The notes: generated by a model not told the origin, from the letters alone. 9,878 nt of DNA from an uncultured Actinomycetes bacterium (GCA_903866425.1 CAIPNN010000065.1:1-9878); one strand, 5' to 3'; positions 1 through 6,862 are shown, counted from the stretch's first letter. Translations and numbers: made by a program.

Positions 1-1231
1 CCCCTCCGTACGAATCCATGATGATCTCGCCGGTGCCCTCGTTCTGCGTCTGGCGCTGCGCGATGAAGTCGCGCATCACCTCGGCACCCGCGCGGTTGAG
101 CGGCTCGGACTCGCGCACGTAGTCAGACTTGCCCCACATGAACGGCCGCGTGATGAGGCCGTTGGGGTTCATCGTGCGTCGCGCACACTGTTCCTGCGCC
201 TGATGGGTACACGCGGCCCAGTACTGCACCAACGATGCATATGACGCCGGGGTGATTGTGCTGCTGCTCGGCGTCACCTGGGCGAGGAATGGCGCGAGTT
301 CCGCGGTGAGGGCCGCCTGATCGCCGAAGATCTGGCCAGAGACCTGGCACGTGGGGCTGGCGCCGGTGGTGTTGGTCACGAGGCTGCACAGGGTGAACAT
401 CTCGGGGCCGGTCTGGTGGGCCCAGTCCTGCCAGGCGAGCACCACATCGGGCGCCTCCGACCACGGGAAGTACAGAACGAAGTGCGTCGCCGGATCGGTG
501 GGGTGCGTGCGGATGTCGTACGAGGTGATGATTCCGAAGTTGCCGCCGCCACCCCCACGACACGCCCAGTAGAGATCACGCTCGCTCCGGGCATTGGCCG
601 TACGGATGCGTCCATCGGCGGTGACGATGCGGAAGCCCTTGACGTTGTCGGACAGCGGCCCCCACCGGCGGGCCACCCAACCCAGACCGCCCCCTTGCGC
701 CAGACCACCCACCGACACCGTGGGACACGTGCCGCCCGGGATGGTGAGCCCGTAGGGCGCAAGTGCCTGGTACGCCACCCCGAGCGCCGTGCCGCCACCG
801 ATGTGGGCATAGGGAACGGGGCCCGACCTCGGAACGACCGTGGCGAGATTGGTGAGATCGACGATGAGGCCATCGTTGATCGTGGAGTAACCCTGGTACG
901 AGTGGCCACCTGCGCGCGCAGTGATGGGGATTTCGTTGCGTGCGGCCCACCGCACCGCCTGCTGAACGTCGCGGTCGTCCACCGCGTACAGCACGCCGTA
1001 TGGACGACGACCGTCAAAGCGCTGGTTCCACACCTGTGCCGCCACCATCAGCCCGGCGTTCTGGCGCGTCACCACCGGCCCCCGGGTTGCGGCACGCAGT
1101 TGCCGCATCAGGCGCGCATATCCCGATGCGCGGTTCGCAGCCGCGGTGGTCCAGGTGGGCAGGGCAACGGCTGCCGCGGTTGCGGCACCACCGAGAACGA
1201 ACGCGCGCCGGGTGACCTTCGGGGTGGCCAT
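1..1231 (-). CDS. Tat-exported FAD-linked oxidase, BBE/GOOX type (3' end outside window)
   Basis: Predicted secreted flavoprotein oxidase of the PCMH/VAO superfamily. Family members oxidise alcohols or the reducing end of sugars with FAD and release H2O2. 410 codons are visible from ATG and the frame runs off the left edge, so the C-terminal BBE domain is missing. Residues 7-33 look like a Tat signal (TRRAFVLGG, then an Ala-rich stretch). The FAD-binding domain covers about residues 75-245. ARAGGHSYQGYS carries His110 and PGGTCPTVSVGG carries Cys169. Their spacing matches the His and Cys that attach FAD bicovalently in GOOX and berberine-bridge enzymes; that attachment is inferred. GGGGGNFGIITSYDI (226-240) is the usual strand after the flavin domain. 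The start is supported by TAGCGT 6 nt upstream. It lies 9 bp after a sugar dehydrogenase gene, suggesting a carbohydrate substrate, but the real substrate is unknown. Confidence 0.9.
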   Translation of the reverse strand, partial: MATPKVTRRAFVLGGAATAAAVALPTWTTAAANRASGYARLMRQLRAATRGPVVTRQNAGLMVAAQVWNQRFDGRRPYGVLYAVDDRDVQQAVRWAARNEIPITARAGGHSYQGYSTINDGLIVDLTNLATVVPRSGPVPYAHIGGGTALGVAYQALAPYGLTIPGGTCPTVSVGGLAQGGGLGWVARRWGPLSDNVKGFRIVTADGRIRTANARSERDLYWACRGGGGGNFGIITSYDIRTHPTDPATHFVLYFPWSEAPDVVLAWQDWAHQTGPEMFTLCSLVTNTTGASPTCQVSGQIFGDQAALTAELAPFLAQVTPSSSTITPASYASLVQYWAACTHQAQEQCARRTMNPNGLITRPFMWGKSDYVRESEPLNRAGAEVMRDFIAQRQTQNEGTGEIIMDSYGG

Positions 1232-1237
1232 GCCCGG

Positions 1238-1243
1238 ACGCTA
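1238..1243 (-). promoter_or_regulatory. Leaderless -10 box (TAGCGT) of the FAD oxidase gene
   Basis: TAGCGT on the minus strand ends 6 nt before the ATG at 1231, so transcription should begin at or next to the start codon. Its first three bases are the TAG stop codon of the upstream sugar dehydrogenase gene. No convincing -35 element is visible. Confidence 0.5.
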
Positions 1244-2356
1244 CGCCCTGATGCGCTTCACCGTCGTGGAGGTGACCAGGTACACGTTGCCCTTGCGGTC
1301 TTCGCCGAATGAGGTGAGCCCCGGCACGGCACCGAGCTGGCTGGTGATCTCGCGATTCGGGCCTGAGCCGTTGGCGGGGATGGCCCATGTCTTGCCGGTG
1401 CACCAGTCGCCGTACACATACTGGCCCTCCAGCGCCGGCACCCTGCCGCCGCGCACCACGTACCCGCCAGTGACCGAGCAGTCACCGTCGCCGTGGCGGT
1501 ACTGGGTGACGGGGCCGGTCTCGGTGGCACTGCGGGGGCCGCCCTTCAGATCATCGGTGCCCTCGCGCCTGCTCCATCCGAAATCGAGTCCGCCAACGCC
1601 AGCGGGTGCGCGATCAATCTCTTCCACCGCGTTCTGCCCCACATCGCCAATCCACATGTCGCCGGTCGCGCGATCAAACGAGAAGCGCCACGGGTTGCGA
1701 AAGCCCATTGCCCAGATCTCCGGGCGGCCCTCCGCGGCGCCCGCAAATGGATTGCCGGCAGGAATTGAATAGGCGAGACCGCGGTCGCGATGCGCCACAT
1801 CAATGCGCAGAATCTTGGCGAGCCACGTCGACGGGTTGGGGCCGTTGTTGTCGGGGTCTTTCTGCCCCCCGCCATCGCCGAAGCCGATGTACAGCATGCC
1901 GTCGGGCCCGAACTGCAGGTTGCCGCCGTTGTGATTGGAAAACGGCTGGCGCTGCGACAGCACCACGCGAGCGGTGCGCACGTTCACGCGAGCGGCGTTG
2001 AGCCGGCTGCGGAACTCCACCACGCGGGTGTCGCCCCGCGTGTTCGTGTAGTTCACGTAGAAGCGCCCGGAGGTCGCGAAGTCGGGAGCGAACGCCAGAC
2101 CCAGAAGGCCCTGTTCAAGACCCTCGGAGCCAACACGGCCGCGGATATCCAGCCAGGGCCGACCAGGCGTTCCCTTGGCAGTGATGGGCCGGATGACGCC
2201 GGTCCGCGTGACCACGAGGAGGCGCTGCTCACCCGGGGCCTGCGCCACGTACAGCGCGTCCGAGAAACCGCGCCCCACAGGTGCAAGGCCAACGGCCGAG
2301 GCAGCCGACGTCGCGGCCAGCGCGGTGAACATACCGATGAGAACCGATCGCGTCAT
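1241..2356 (-). CDS. Secreted PQQ-dependent glucose/sorbosone-type sugar dehydrogenase
   Basis: 371-aa exported six-bladed beta-propeller of the GSDH / soluble aldose sugar dehydrogenase family. Known members use PQQ and Ca2+ to oxidise aldoses to lactones outside the cytoplasm. Residues 1-21 form a Sec signal peptide (hydrophobic core, ASA before the mature part). SNHNGGNLQFGPDGMLYIGF (140-159) contains His142, which corresponds to the catalytic base in family enzymes. GFGDGG (158-163), GFRNPWRFSFD (218-228), VTGGYVVRGG (295-304) and YGDWCTGK (315-322) are typical blade motifs. Cys293 and Cys319 could form a disulfide. Length is normal for the family. The ATG is supported by TACCGT 8 nt upstream. 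PQQ dependence is inferred from the family; no PQQ synthesis gene lies in the window. Neighbours are an 84-aa unknown upstream and an FAD oxidase downstream. Confidence 0.93.
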   Translation of the reverse strand: MTRSVLIGMFTALAATSAASAVGLAPVGRGFSDALYVAQAPGEQRLLVVTRTGVIRPITAKGTPGRPWLDIRGRVGSEGLEQGLLGLAFAPDFATSGRFYVNYTNTRGDTRVVEFRSRLNAARVNVRTARVVLSQRQPFSNHNGGNLQFGPDGMLYIGFGDGGGQKDPDNNGPNPSTWLAKILRIDVAHRDRGLAYSIPAGNPFAGAAEGRPEIWAMGFRNPWRFSFDRATGDMWIGDVGQNAVEEIDRAPAGVGGLDFGWSRREGTDDLKGGPRSATETGPVTQYRHGDGDCSVTGGYVVRGGRVPALEGQYVYGDWCTGKTWAIPANGSGPNREITSQLGAVPGLTSFGEDRKGNVYLVTSTTVKRIRA

Positions 2357-2364
2357 CTCACGCG

Positions 2365-2370
2365 ACGGTA
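2365..2370 (-). promoter_or_regulatory. Leaderless -10 box (TACCGT) of the sugar dehydrogenase gene
   Basis: TACCGT on the minus strand, 8 nt before the ATG at 2356, in the 29-bp gap after the 84-aa gene. It fits the TANNNT spacing seen before the other minus-strand genes. There is no Shine-Dalgarno sequence between it and the ATG. Confidence 0.45.
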
Positions 2371-2385
2371 GCGCGGATGATGCGC

Positions 2386-2640
2386 CTACTTGACCTCGGC
2401 GGGTTCCACCACGGGCTGCACCACACGGCTCACCGTGACGGGCAGCAGGCGGACGAACGCGTTGAGCTCGGGCACCGATGCGCCGCCCTTGATGCCATCC
2501 ACCAAGCGCAACAGCACCGCCACCTCGCGCGGCCCCAGATCGGACATCACGGGTGCAAGTGCCTCTTCGAGCTGGCCCCGCATCTTGGGGTCAATACCGT
2601 CGAGGGCTGCGTTGAGATCAGGCGGAAGCGCGTCAGACAT
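2386..2640 (-). CDS. Small conserved-looking hypothetical protein, 84 aa
   Basis: I do not recognise this family. The 84-residue product has no signal peptide or membrane segment and is probably cytoplasmic. Residues 5-55 are predicted to be mostly helical, with several acidic residues (PDLNAALDGIDPKMRGQLEE, then LGPREVAVLLRLVDGIKGG). The C-terminus is Val/Pro-rich (VTVSRVVQPVVEPAEVK). It is taken as real because TAGAAT, the best -10 hexamer in the minus-strand cluster, ends 6 nt before its ATG, and because it fills the space between two solid genes without overlap. It begins 9 bp after the stop of the 301-aa unknown gene, so the two may be functionally linked; that is inference. The short helical fold would suit a small binding partner, but nothing in the sequence shows one. 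Confidence 0.7.
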   Translation of the reverse strand: MSDALPPDLNAALDGIDPKMRGQLEEALAPVMSDLGPREVAVLLRLVDGIKGGASVPELNAFVRLLPVTVSRVVQPVVEPAEVK

Positions 2641-2646
2641 GCAGCC

Positions 2647-2652
2647 ATTCTA
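2647..2652 (-). promoter_or_regulatory. Leaderless -10 box (TAGAAT) of the 84-aa gene, built on the preceding stop codon
   Basis: TAGAAT on the minus strand ends 6 nt before the ATG at 2640. The TAG is the stop codon of the 301-aa gene (2650-2652). It is the closest match to TATAAT among the leaderless boxes here. Confidence 0.55.
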
Positions 2653-3555
2653 GCCCATACAGGGCATTTCCCCGGATCCGTGGGAAGCCGACGGCGAATC
2701 GTCCACCAGCGCGCGACGTAGCCGGGCGGCCACGGGTTGATACGCGGCGGATGGGATGTCGAGGCCAGCGTCAAGTGCCGCAAGCAGCGCGTGGTACACC
2801 GCCTCGGCGGCATCGCGCACGCTGAGTGGGTCGGGCGTGAGCCCGGCATCGGCCATGGGCTCGAGCACCTCGCGCTCAAGACGCGCGGGAATCATGTCGG
2901 GCAGCGCAAAGGCATCATCGAGCACCCCACCCACCCCCTCGTGCCGGATGATGGCCACCACCGGGGCCACCCTGCCGGCATCGCGCCCCACCGCGATGAT
3001 CACCTGCTGCTGGCCAGGGGCGTCCGGTGGCTCCGACGTCCACGCCGCCACGGGCACCTGCACCCGCAGCGCATCGATGCAGGGATCCGATGCGGGTACG
3101 CGCTCGGTGAACTGCGCGGCCAACTGCCCGGGCGCACCCTCAACCACCGACCCCATGGCCACCAGCAGGTCGTGGCAGGCCGGGGTGCGGGCCTCGTGGG
3201 CCGCGACCACGAGGCCCATCAGCTGATCCTCAGGCATGAGATGGGCGATCTCCTCGATGACGGCTTCAACCAGGTGCGCGCGTCCCAGCTCAGCAACCGA
3301 CCGCGCGAGTGCGTCGGGGTTGGCCAGCCAGCCGATGGGCCCGGGGGTACGCCGGGCCAATCGTGAGAGTGCTGCCTCACCATCAAGCTGCGCACCGAGA
3401 TCGCTGAGGCATGCACGGGTCACGGCGTGGCGTGGGCCCGATGCACGGGCCAGCCCCTCTTCGATGGCCCGCCGGGCCCCCTGCTCATCGCCGTTCACCA
3501 GCAGGCTCACGGCGTCGTGGTAACGGGATTCCGGGAAGGCAGCGGGGTCGTCCAC
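2650..3555 (-). CDS. Hypothetical protein, about 301 aa, helical N-terminal half
   Basis: Family not recognised. There is no signal peptide or transmembrane segment. The N-terminal half (about residues 10-150) is rich in Ala/Leu/Arg/Glu helices of TPR- or HEAT-like periodicity (for example NGDEQGARRAIEEGLARAS). A mixed strand/helix part follows (about 175-230), containing QQQVIIAVGRDAGRVAPVVA and IIRHEGVGGVLDDAFALPDM. A helical end resembles a winged or bundle domain. Start choice: an ATG at 3588 would add 11 residues, but it has neither a Shine-Dalgarno sequence nor a -10 box. The GTG at 3555 has TACCGT ending 7 nt upstream, matching its neighbours, so I chose GTG. It lies downstream of the L,D-transpeptidase gene and 9 bp before the 84-aa gene. 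Function cannot be assigned; the tight spacing hints that the 84-aa product is a partner. Confidence 0.75.
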   Translation of the reverse strand: MDDPAAFPESRYHDAVSLLVNGDEQGARRAIEEGLARASGPRHAVTRACLSDLGAQLDGEAALSRLARRTPGPIGWLANPDALARSVAELGRAHLVEAVIEEIAHLMPEDQLMGLVVAAHEARTPACHDLLVAMGSVVEGAPGQLAAQFTERVPASDPCIDALRVQVPVAAWTSEPPDAPGQQQVIIAVGRDAGRVAPVVAIIRHEGVGGVLDDAFALPDMIPARLEREVLEPMADAGLTPDPLSVRDAAEAVYHALLAALDAGLDIPSAAYQPVAARLRRALVDDSPSASHGSGEMPCMG

Positions 3556-3562
3556 GCGGGCC

Positions 3563-3568
3563 ACGGTA
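3563..3568 (-). promoter_or_regulatory. Leaderless -10 box (TACCGT) that decides the start of the ~301-aa gene
   Basis: TACCGT on the minus strand, 7 nt before an in-frame GTG at 3555. If real, transcription begins downstream of the alternative ATG at 3588, which then could not be used from this promoter. Confidence 0.4.
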
Positions 3569-3606
3569 GGCCCTGAATCCGCACGCATTGCGCACGGAAT
3601 GTGCCG

Positions 3607-4443
3607 TTATTGGTGAATCACCACGCGGGTGCCGGGCACGACGAGTCGCGACACCCGACGGATGTCGGCGTTGTTCATGCGGATACACCCGTGGCTCACG
3701 GCCTGGCCGATGAGCTCGGGGGCGCTGGTGCCGTGGATGGCCACGCGCCCGTTGCCTCCGGCGTACTCATTGAGCGCGTTGCTGAACGCCGTGAGCGGCA
3801 TCACCAGCGGGCCGAGAAATGCCTTGGGGTCGCCGGTGGGGATGACCTCGGCGATTGCGAACGTGCCCGTGGGCGACGGCGTGGCGGGGGTGCCGACTGC
3901 AATGGAAAACCGGGCCAGCCGCTTCCCCTTGCGCAGCACGGTGAGGCGCCGGTCGCTCAGGTCGATCTCGACGCGAGAGTGGATCTGCGTGAACGTGAAG
4001 CTGTCCGCTGGGGCCCAACCCGCCGTGCCATTGGGGCGTTGCGGCAGCAGCACCTTCACCCAGCGCACGCCGCGCACATCCTTCACACCGCGCACTTCCA
4101 GCCACACCGGGCCGGCACCGAGCGGTGCGATGGGCTGCAGCAGCTTGAACGCCTTGCCCCCGCGGCCGGGCTGGCGACGCACGGGTGTGGTGACGAGCAG
4201 GCGCGCAACCCATGAAGTGCGCACGGTGGGAACCTTGAGCCGGGTGGGTGGCAACTCCGGCCATGTCGGCGTGGCCGGTGTGGTCGGGGTCGTGCTTGCA
4301 CCGGGCGGGGTCGCCGCGGGATCGGGCGCGGGCTGCGCCGCTGGATCGGTGGCCGGAGGGGCGGCCTCCTGCGCCAGGGCAGCGGCAGGTACCGCGATGG
4401 CCATCGCGGCAACGGCAACGGTGATGATCGGCGAGCGACGCAC
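3607..4443 (-). CDS. Secreted L,D-transpeptidase (YkuD domain)
   Basis: 278-aa exported peptidoglycan-modifying enzyme. L,D-transpeptidases form 3-3 cross-links or attach proteins to stem peptides in the cell wall. Residues 1-25 are a signal peptide (MRRSP, hydrophobic core, AALA-Q). Residues 26-66 are a Pro/Ala/Thr-rich linker, probably spanning the wall. Residues 80-150 resemble an SH3-like domain (LVTTPVRRQPG ... WVKVLLPQRPNGTAGWAP). The YkuD catalytic domain covers 155-277. It contains VGTPATPSPTGTF (183-195) and the full active-site signature: VAIHGT with His237, then VSHGCIRMNN with His251 and the nucleophile Cys253. The domain looks intact. The start codon is GTG, preceded at 6 nt by TATCGT, so the mRNA is probably leaderless. 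It is transcribed divergently from the 244-aa secreted-protein gene across an 84-bp gap. Confidence 0.95.
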   Translation of the reverse strand: MRRSPIITVAVAAMAIAVPAAALAQEAAPPATDPAAQPAPDPAATPPGASTTPTTPATPTWPELPPTRLKVPTVRTSWVARLLVTTPVRRQPGRGGKAFKLLQPIAPLGAGPVWLEVRGVKDVRGVRWVKVLLPQRPNGTAGWAPADSFTFTQIHSRVEIDLSDRRLTVLRKGKRLARFSIAVGTPATPSPTGTFAIAEVIPTGDPKAFLGPLVMPLTAFSNALNEYAGGNGRVAIHGTSAPELIGQAVSHGCIRMNNADIRRVSRLVVPGTRVVIHQ

Positions 4444-4449
4444 GCTGTG

Positions 4450-4455
4450 ACGATA
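4450..4455 (-). promoter_or_regulatory. Leaderless -10 box (TATCGT) of the L,D-transpeptidase gene
   Basis: TATCGT on the minus strand ends 6 nt before the GTG at 4443. It lies in the 84-bp divergent intergenic region whose other end carries a matching plus-strand box. No clear -35 element is visible. Confidence 0.5.
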
Positions 4456-4515
4456 CCGGCGCAGGGCCCGCGCGCCGCTGAACGCGGTGCCATGGGGACG
4501 CCCTCACGCGACGAC

Positions 4516-4521
4516 TACGCT
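4516..4521 (+). promoter_or_regulatory. Leaderless -10 box (TACGCT) of the duplicated-domain secreted protein gene
   Basis: TACGCT ends 6 nt before the ATG at 4528. It supports that ATG over the in-frame ATG at 4447, which would place 27 non-signal residues before the signal peptide and lie upstream of this promoter. Confidence 0.5.
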
Positions 4522-4527
4522 CTCTGC

Positions 4528-5262
4528 ATGCGCAAATTCACCATCCCCATCACCCTCACCGCAGTGGCTTTCGCCGCATCGGCATCCGTCGCATCGGCCT
4601 GGACCGGCGCCGGTCTTATCGGCGGTACCTGGAACGGCCTTGGCCAGAGCGTGACCCAGCCCGACATCACATTCCCGGTGCACGGCAACATCTCGATCGC
4701 AGCCGATGGCACGCCGTCGGGCACTGCCCGGCTTGGCGCGCCCCTCAACTGCACAGTGCGCTGGACGCCGATACGCCAGACCGGTGCCGTCACCCTGTTC
4801 CGCGAGACGGTGATCGCCCAGACCGGCACCATCTGCAAGGACGGCGGCATGGTGCGGCTGTCCCCCGCGTCAGATGGCCGCGTGCGGTACGTATGGACCA
4901 AGGGCGACCTGACCAGCGTGGCCTACCTCGACGGCCTCACCGGCCAGTGGACGGGCACCGTCACCGCAGATGACGGCGGGCACTTCAAGGCCAACGTCAT
5001 CATCCGCGGCACCACCAAGGGCGGCATCGAGGGCTCAGTTGGCTACGGCCCGCCGCCCGCGTGCACCGGCCGCTGGGTTCCGCTTGGCACCAACACTCCC
5101 GGGTGGCGCCGCTTCACCGAGGTGATCACCCGCAGCAGTTCCACGTTCTGCCAGGGGCTCGGCACGTCGTCGGTGCGCCTGCGCAGCGACGGACGGCTGC
5201 AGTACCACTGGGCGGGTGGCCCGTACTCCACCACCGGCGTGCTTACCCGGATGACCCCGTGA
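4528..5262 (+). CDS. Secreted protein with two tandem copies of a disulfide-containing beta domain
   Basis: 244-aa exported protein of unknown function. Residues 1-24 are a Sec signal peptide (MRKFTIPITL, Ala-rich core, VASA-W). The mature part is an internal duplication, about 30-134 and 137-240, offset about 104 residues. Each copy has, in order: a Gly-Trp-X-Gly start (GGTWNG / GQWTG), F-x-V or F-x-A strands, T-x-x-G near residue 65 / 166, a Cys before an R-W motif (C75 TVRWTP / C179 TGRWVP), an F-x-E strand (LFRETVI / RFTEVIT), a second Cys (C103 / C208), V-R-L then S-DGR-x-x-Y-x-W (SDGRVRYVW / SDGRLQYHW). The two cysteines per copy, 28-29 residues apart, probably pair. From memory the pattern resembles extracellular C-terminal modules of actinobacterial Ser/Thr kinases, here without a kinase; that link is tentative. 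The start was chosen by signal peptide and promoter. It precedes the LOG gene by 10 bp. Confidence 0.88.
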   Translation: MRKFTIPITLTAVAFAASASVASAWTGAGLIGGTWNGLGQSVTQPDITFPVHGNISIAADGTPSGTARLGAPLNCTVRWTPIRQTGAVTLFRETVIAQTGTICKDGGMVRLSPASDGRVRYVWTKGDLTSVAYLDGLTGQWTGTVTADDGGHFKANVIIRGTTKGGIEGSVGYGPPPACTGRWVPLGTNTPGWRRFTEVITRSSSTFCQGLGTSSVRLRSDGRLQYHWAGGPYSTTGVLTRMTP

Positions 5263-5272
5263 GCGTGCGCTG

Positions 5273-5998
5273 ATGACCGAGGAATTCACCCGGCGCGGAC
5301 GCACCGTCACCCGTGGGCCGGGCGGCGAGCGCACCCGCGATGCCGACCTCATGCTGCTGCGGGGGCCGGAGCCGGAGTTTCTGTCCACCGACTCCTGGCG
5401 TGCCCTTCGCATTCTCGGCGAGTTCGTCGATGGCTTTGACGCCCTGGCGCGGGTTGGCCAGGGCGTGGCGGTGTTCGGATCGGCCCGCACCCCGCCGGGC
5501 GACCCCGACTACGAGGCGGCCGTGGAGATCGGCCGTCTGCTGGCGCAGCGCGATCGCGCCGTCATCACCGGGGGTGGCCCGGGAGTGATGGAGGCAGCGA
5601 ACAAGGGGGCCCACGAGGCCGGTGGGCTCAGCATCGGCCTCACCATCGAGCTGCCCAAGGAGCAGGGGCGCAACCCCTATGTGAACCTGGGCGTCGACTT
5701 CAGATACTTCTTCGTGCGCAAGACGATGTTCGTGAAGTACTCGGAGGCGTTCATCGTCATGCCCGGGGGCTTCGGCACGCTGGACGAGTTGTTCGAGGCC
5801 CTCGTGCTCATCCAGACGGGAAAGGTGCGCGACTTCCCGCTGGTGCTGTACCGACGCGCGCACTGGGAGGGGCTCATCGACTGGATGCGTCAGGTGACGC
5901 TCGACGAAGGGTTCATCCAGCCCGAGGATCTCGACCGCATCCTCATCGCCGACACACCGGAGGAGGCCGCGGCCATGGCCTGCGGCGAAACGCCTTAG
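5273..5998 (+). CDS. LOG-family nucleotide 5'-monophosphate phosphoribohydrolase (TIGR00730-like)
   Basis: 241-aa cytoplasmic Rossmann-like protein of the 'lysine decarboxylase-like' / LOG family. Characterised members cleave nucleoside 5'-monophosphates, including cytokinin riboside monophosphates, into base and ribose 5-phosphate. They do not decarboxylate lysine. Key motifs are AVFGSAR (64-70), GGGPGVMEAANKGAHEAGG (about 100-118), FFVRKTMF with the conserved Arg-Lys pair (about 146-153), and PGGFGTLDELFE (about 164-175), which is the active-site PGGxGTxxE. An N-terminal extension of about 60 residues with a helix (WRALRILGEFVDGFDALARV) is typical of the longer, possibly hexameric, subgroup. 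The gene has neither its own TANNNT box nor a clear Shine-Dalgarno sequence, so it probably depends on transcription from the secreted-protein gene 10 bp upstream. Its TAG stop overlaps the TAA of the convergent phosphatase gene. The physiological substrate is unknown. Confidence 0.92.
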   Translation: MTEEFTRRGRTVTRGPGGERTRDADLMLLRGPEPEFLSTDSWRALRILGEFVDGFDALARVGQGVAVFGSARTPPGDPDYEAAVEIGRLLAQRDRAVITGGGPGVMEAANKGAHEAGGLSIGLTIELPKEQGRNPYVNLGVDFRYFFVRKTMFVKYSEAFIVMPGGFGTLDELFEALVLIQTGKVRDFPLVLYRRAHWEGLIDWMRQVTLDEGFIQPEDLDRILIADTPEEAAAMACGETP

Positions 5999-6840
5999 GG
6001 TCGGGACGCCGCCGCAGTACGGATTGGCACCGTCACCTGATCAACCGTGTTGCCCTTGATCCCCACCGCGCGCACCGCAATGCCGGATGGCGACGAGTCG
6101 ACCTCGAGGAAATGATGGACGGGCTTGCAGATGGCGAGCCCGGGCTGTGATCGCACGCATGGGTAGAGCCCGGCACCACCGCCACCGCTGGTGATGTATG
6201 TAACGCCCTTGGCCGTGATGCGCTCGTAGTGATGGTTGTGCCCCTGCAGCACCAGCGACACGCCGTACTTCCTGAAGAGGGGCTCCCACATGCGGCGCGC
6301 GTCGTACGACGGCGAGTGGATGCCGGCGGTGTAAAGCGGCTGGTGCACGGTGACGATGCGCACCGGCTGGCGTGCGGTCTTCAACGTGCGCTCCAGGAAC
6401 GAACGCTGCGCGGATGATGTCGGGTTGTTGCCGTCGAGCACGATGAACCGGGTGCTGCCGTCGGCGTATGTGTAGTACCGCTTGCGCGCACCGAGCACAG
6501 TGGCGGTGGAGGTGCCACCCAGATCGTGATTGCCCCACGCGGCACGCCACTTGACACCCTGTGCCAGCAGGCACGCCATTGGCCGGTAGTAGTCGCCGTC
6601 GTTGGCCGTGCCGTCAGGCGAATAGAAGTTGTCGCCCACGGTCATGACGAACTTGGCGGGGTTGGCTGCGTTACTCGCGCACATCGCCTTGGCCACATCC
6701 GCCTGCTGCGTGCTGCCCGTCCCCCAGTCGCCAATCACCAGAAAGTGCGTGGAGGCAGCGGGCTGCGCCGATGCGATGGACGCCCCGGCAAGCGCGGTGG
6801 CGGCCAGGGCAACGGATGCGAGTGCACGTGTGCGGGTCAT
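5995..6840 (-). CDS. Secreted purple-acid-phosphatase-like metallophosphoesterase
   Basis: 281-aa exported binuclear-metal phosphatase that probably hydrolyses phosphomonoesters outside the membrane. Residues 1-26 are a Sec signal peptide (MTRTRALASV, Ala-rich core, ASAQ). All metal-ligand motifs of the PAP family are visible in order: GDWG with Asp38; GDNFY with Asp70 and Tyr73, the tyrosine that marks purple acid phosphatases; GNHD with Asn104/His105; VTVH with His166; and GHNHHYER with His201 and His203. Overall it resembles the short mammalian/bacterial TRAP-type enzymes rather than the long plant type. An in-frame ATG at 6969 would add 43 Arg/His/Cys-rich residues before the signal peptide and overlap the 68-aa gene, so I chose 6840. 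AAGCAT lies 7 nt before this ATG, one base from TAGCAT. Readthrough from the 68-aa gene 22 bp upstream is also possible. Confidence 0.93.
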   Translation of the reverse strand: MTRTRALASVALAATALAGASIASAQPAASTHFLVIGDWGTGSTQQADVAKAMCASNAANPAKFVMTVGDNFYSPDGTANDGDYYRPMACLLAQGVKWRAAWGNHDLGGTSTATVLGARKRYYTYADGSTRFIVLDGNNPTSSAQRSFLERTLKTARQPVRIVTVHQPLYTAGIHSPSYDARRMWEPLFRKYGVSLVLQGHNHHYERITAKGVTYITSGGGGAGLYPCVRSQPGLAICKPVHHFLEVDSSPSGIAVRAVGIKGNTVDQVTVPIRTAAASRP

Positions 6841-6862
6841 GCACACGATGCTTTCACGGGCG

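Noticed and set aside
416..1312. 298-aa plus-strand open frame
   Set aside because: Arg/His/Pro-rich, without recognisable motifs, and fully opposite the FAD oxidase, which has clear flavin motifs. It is a high-GC antisense shadow.
1790..2371. 193-aa plus-strand open frame
   Set aside because: Low-complexity composition and antisense to the sugar dehydrogenase, which has a complete domain and signal peptide.
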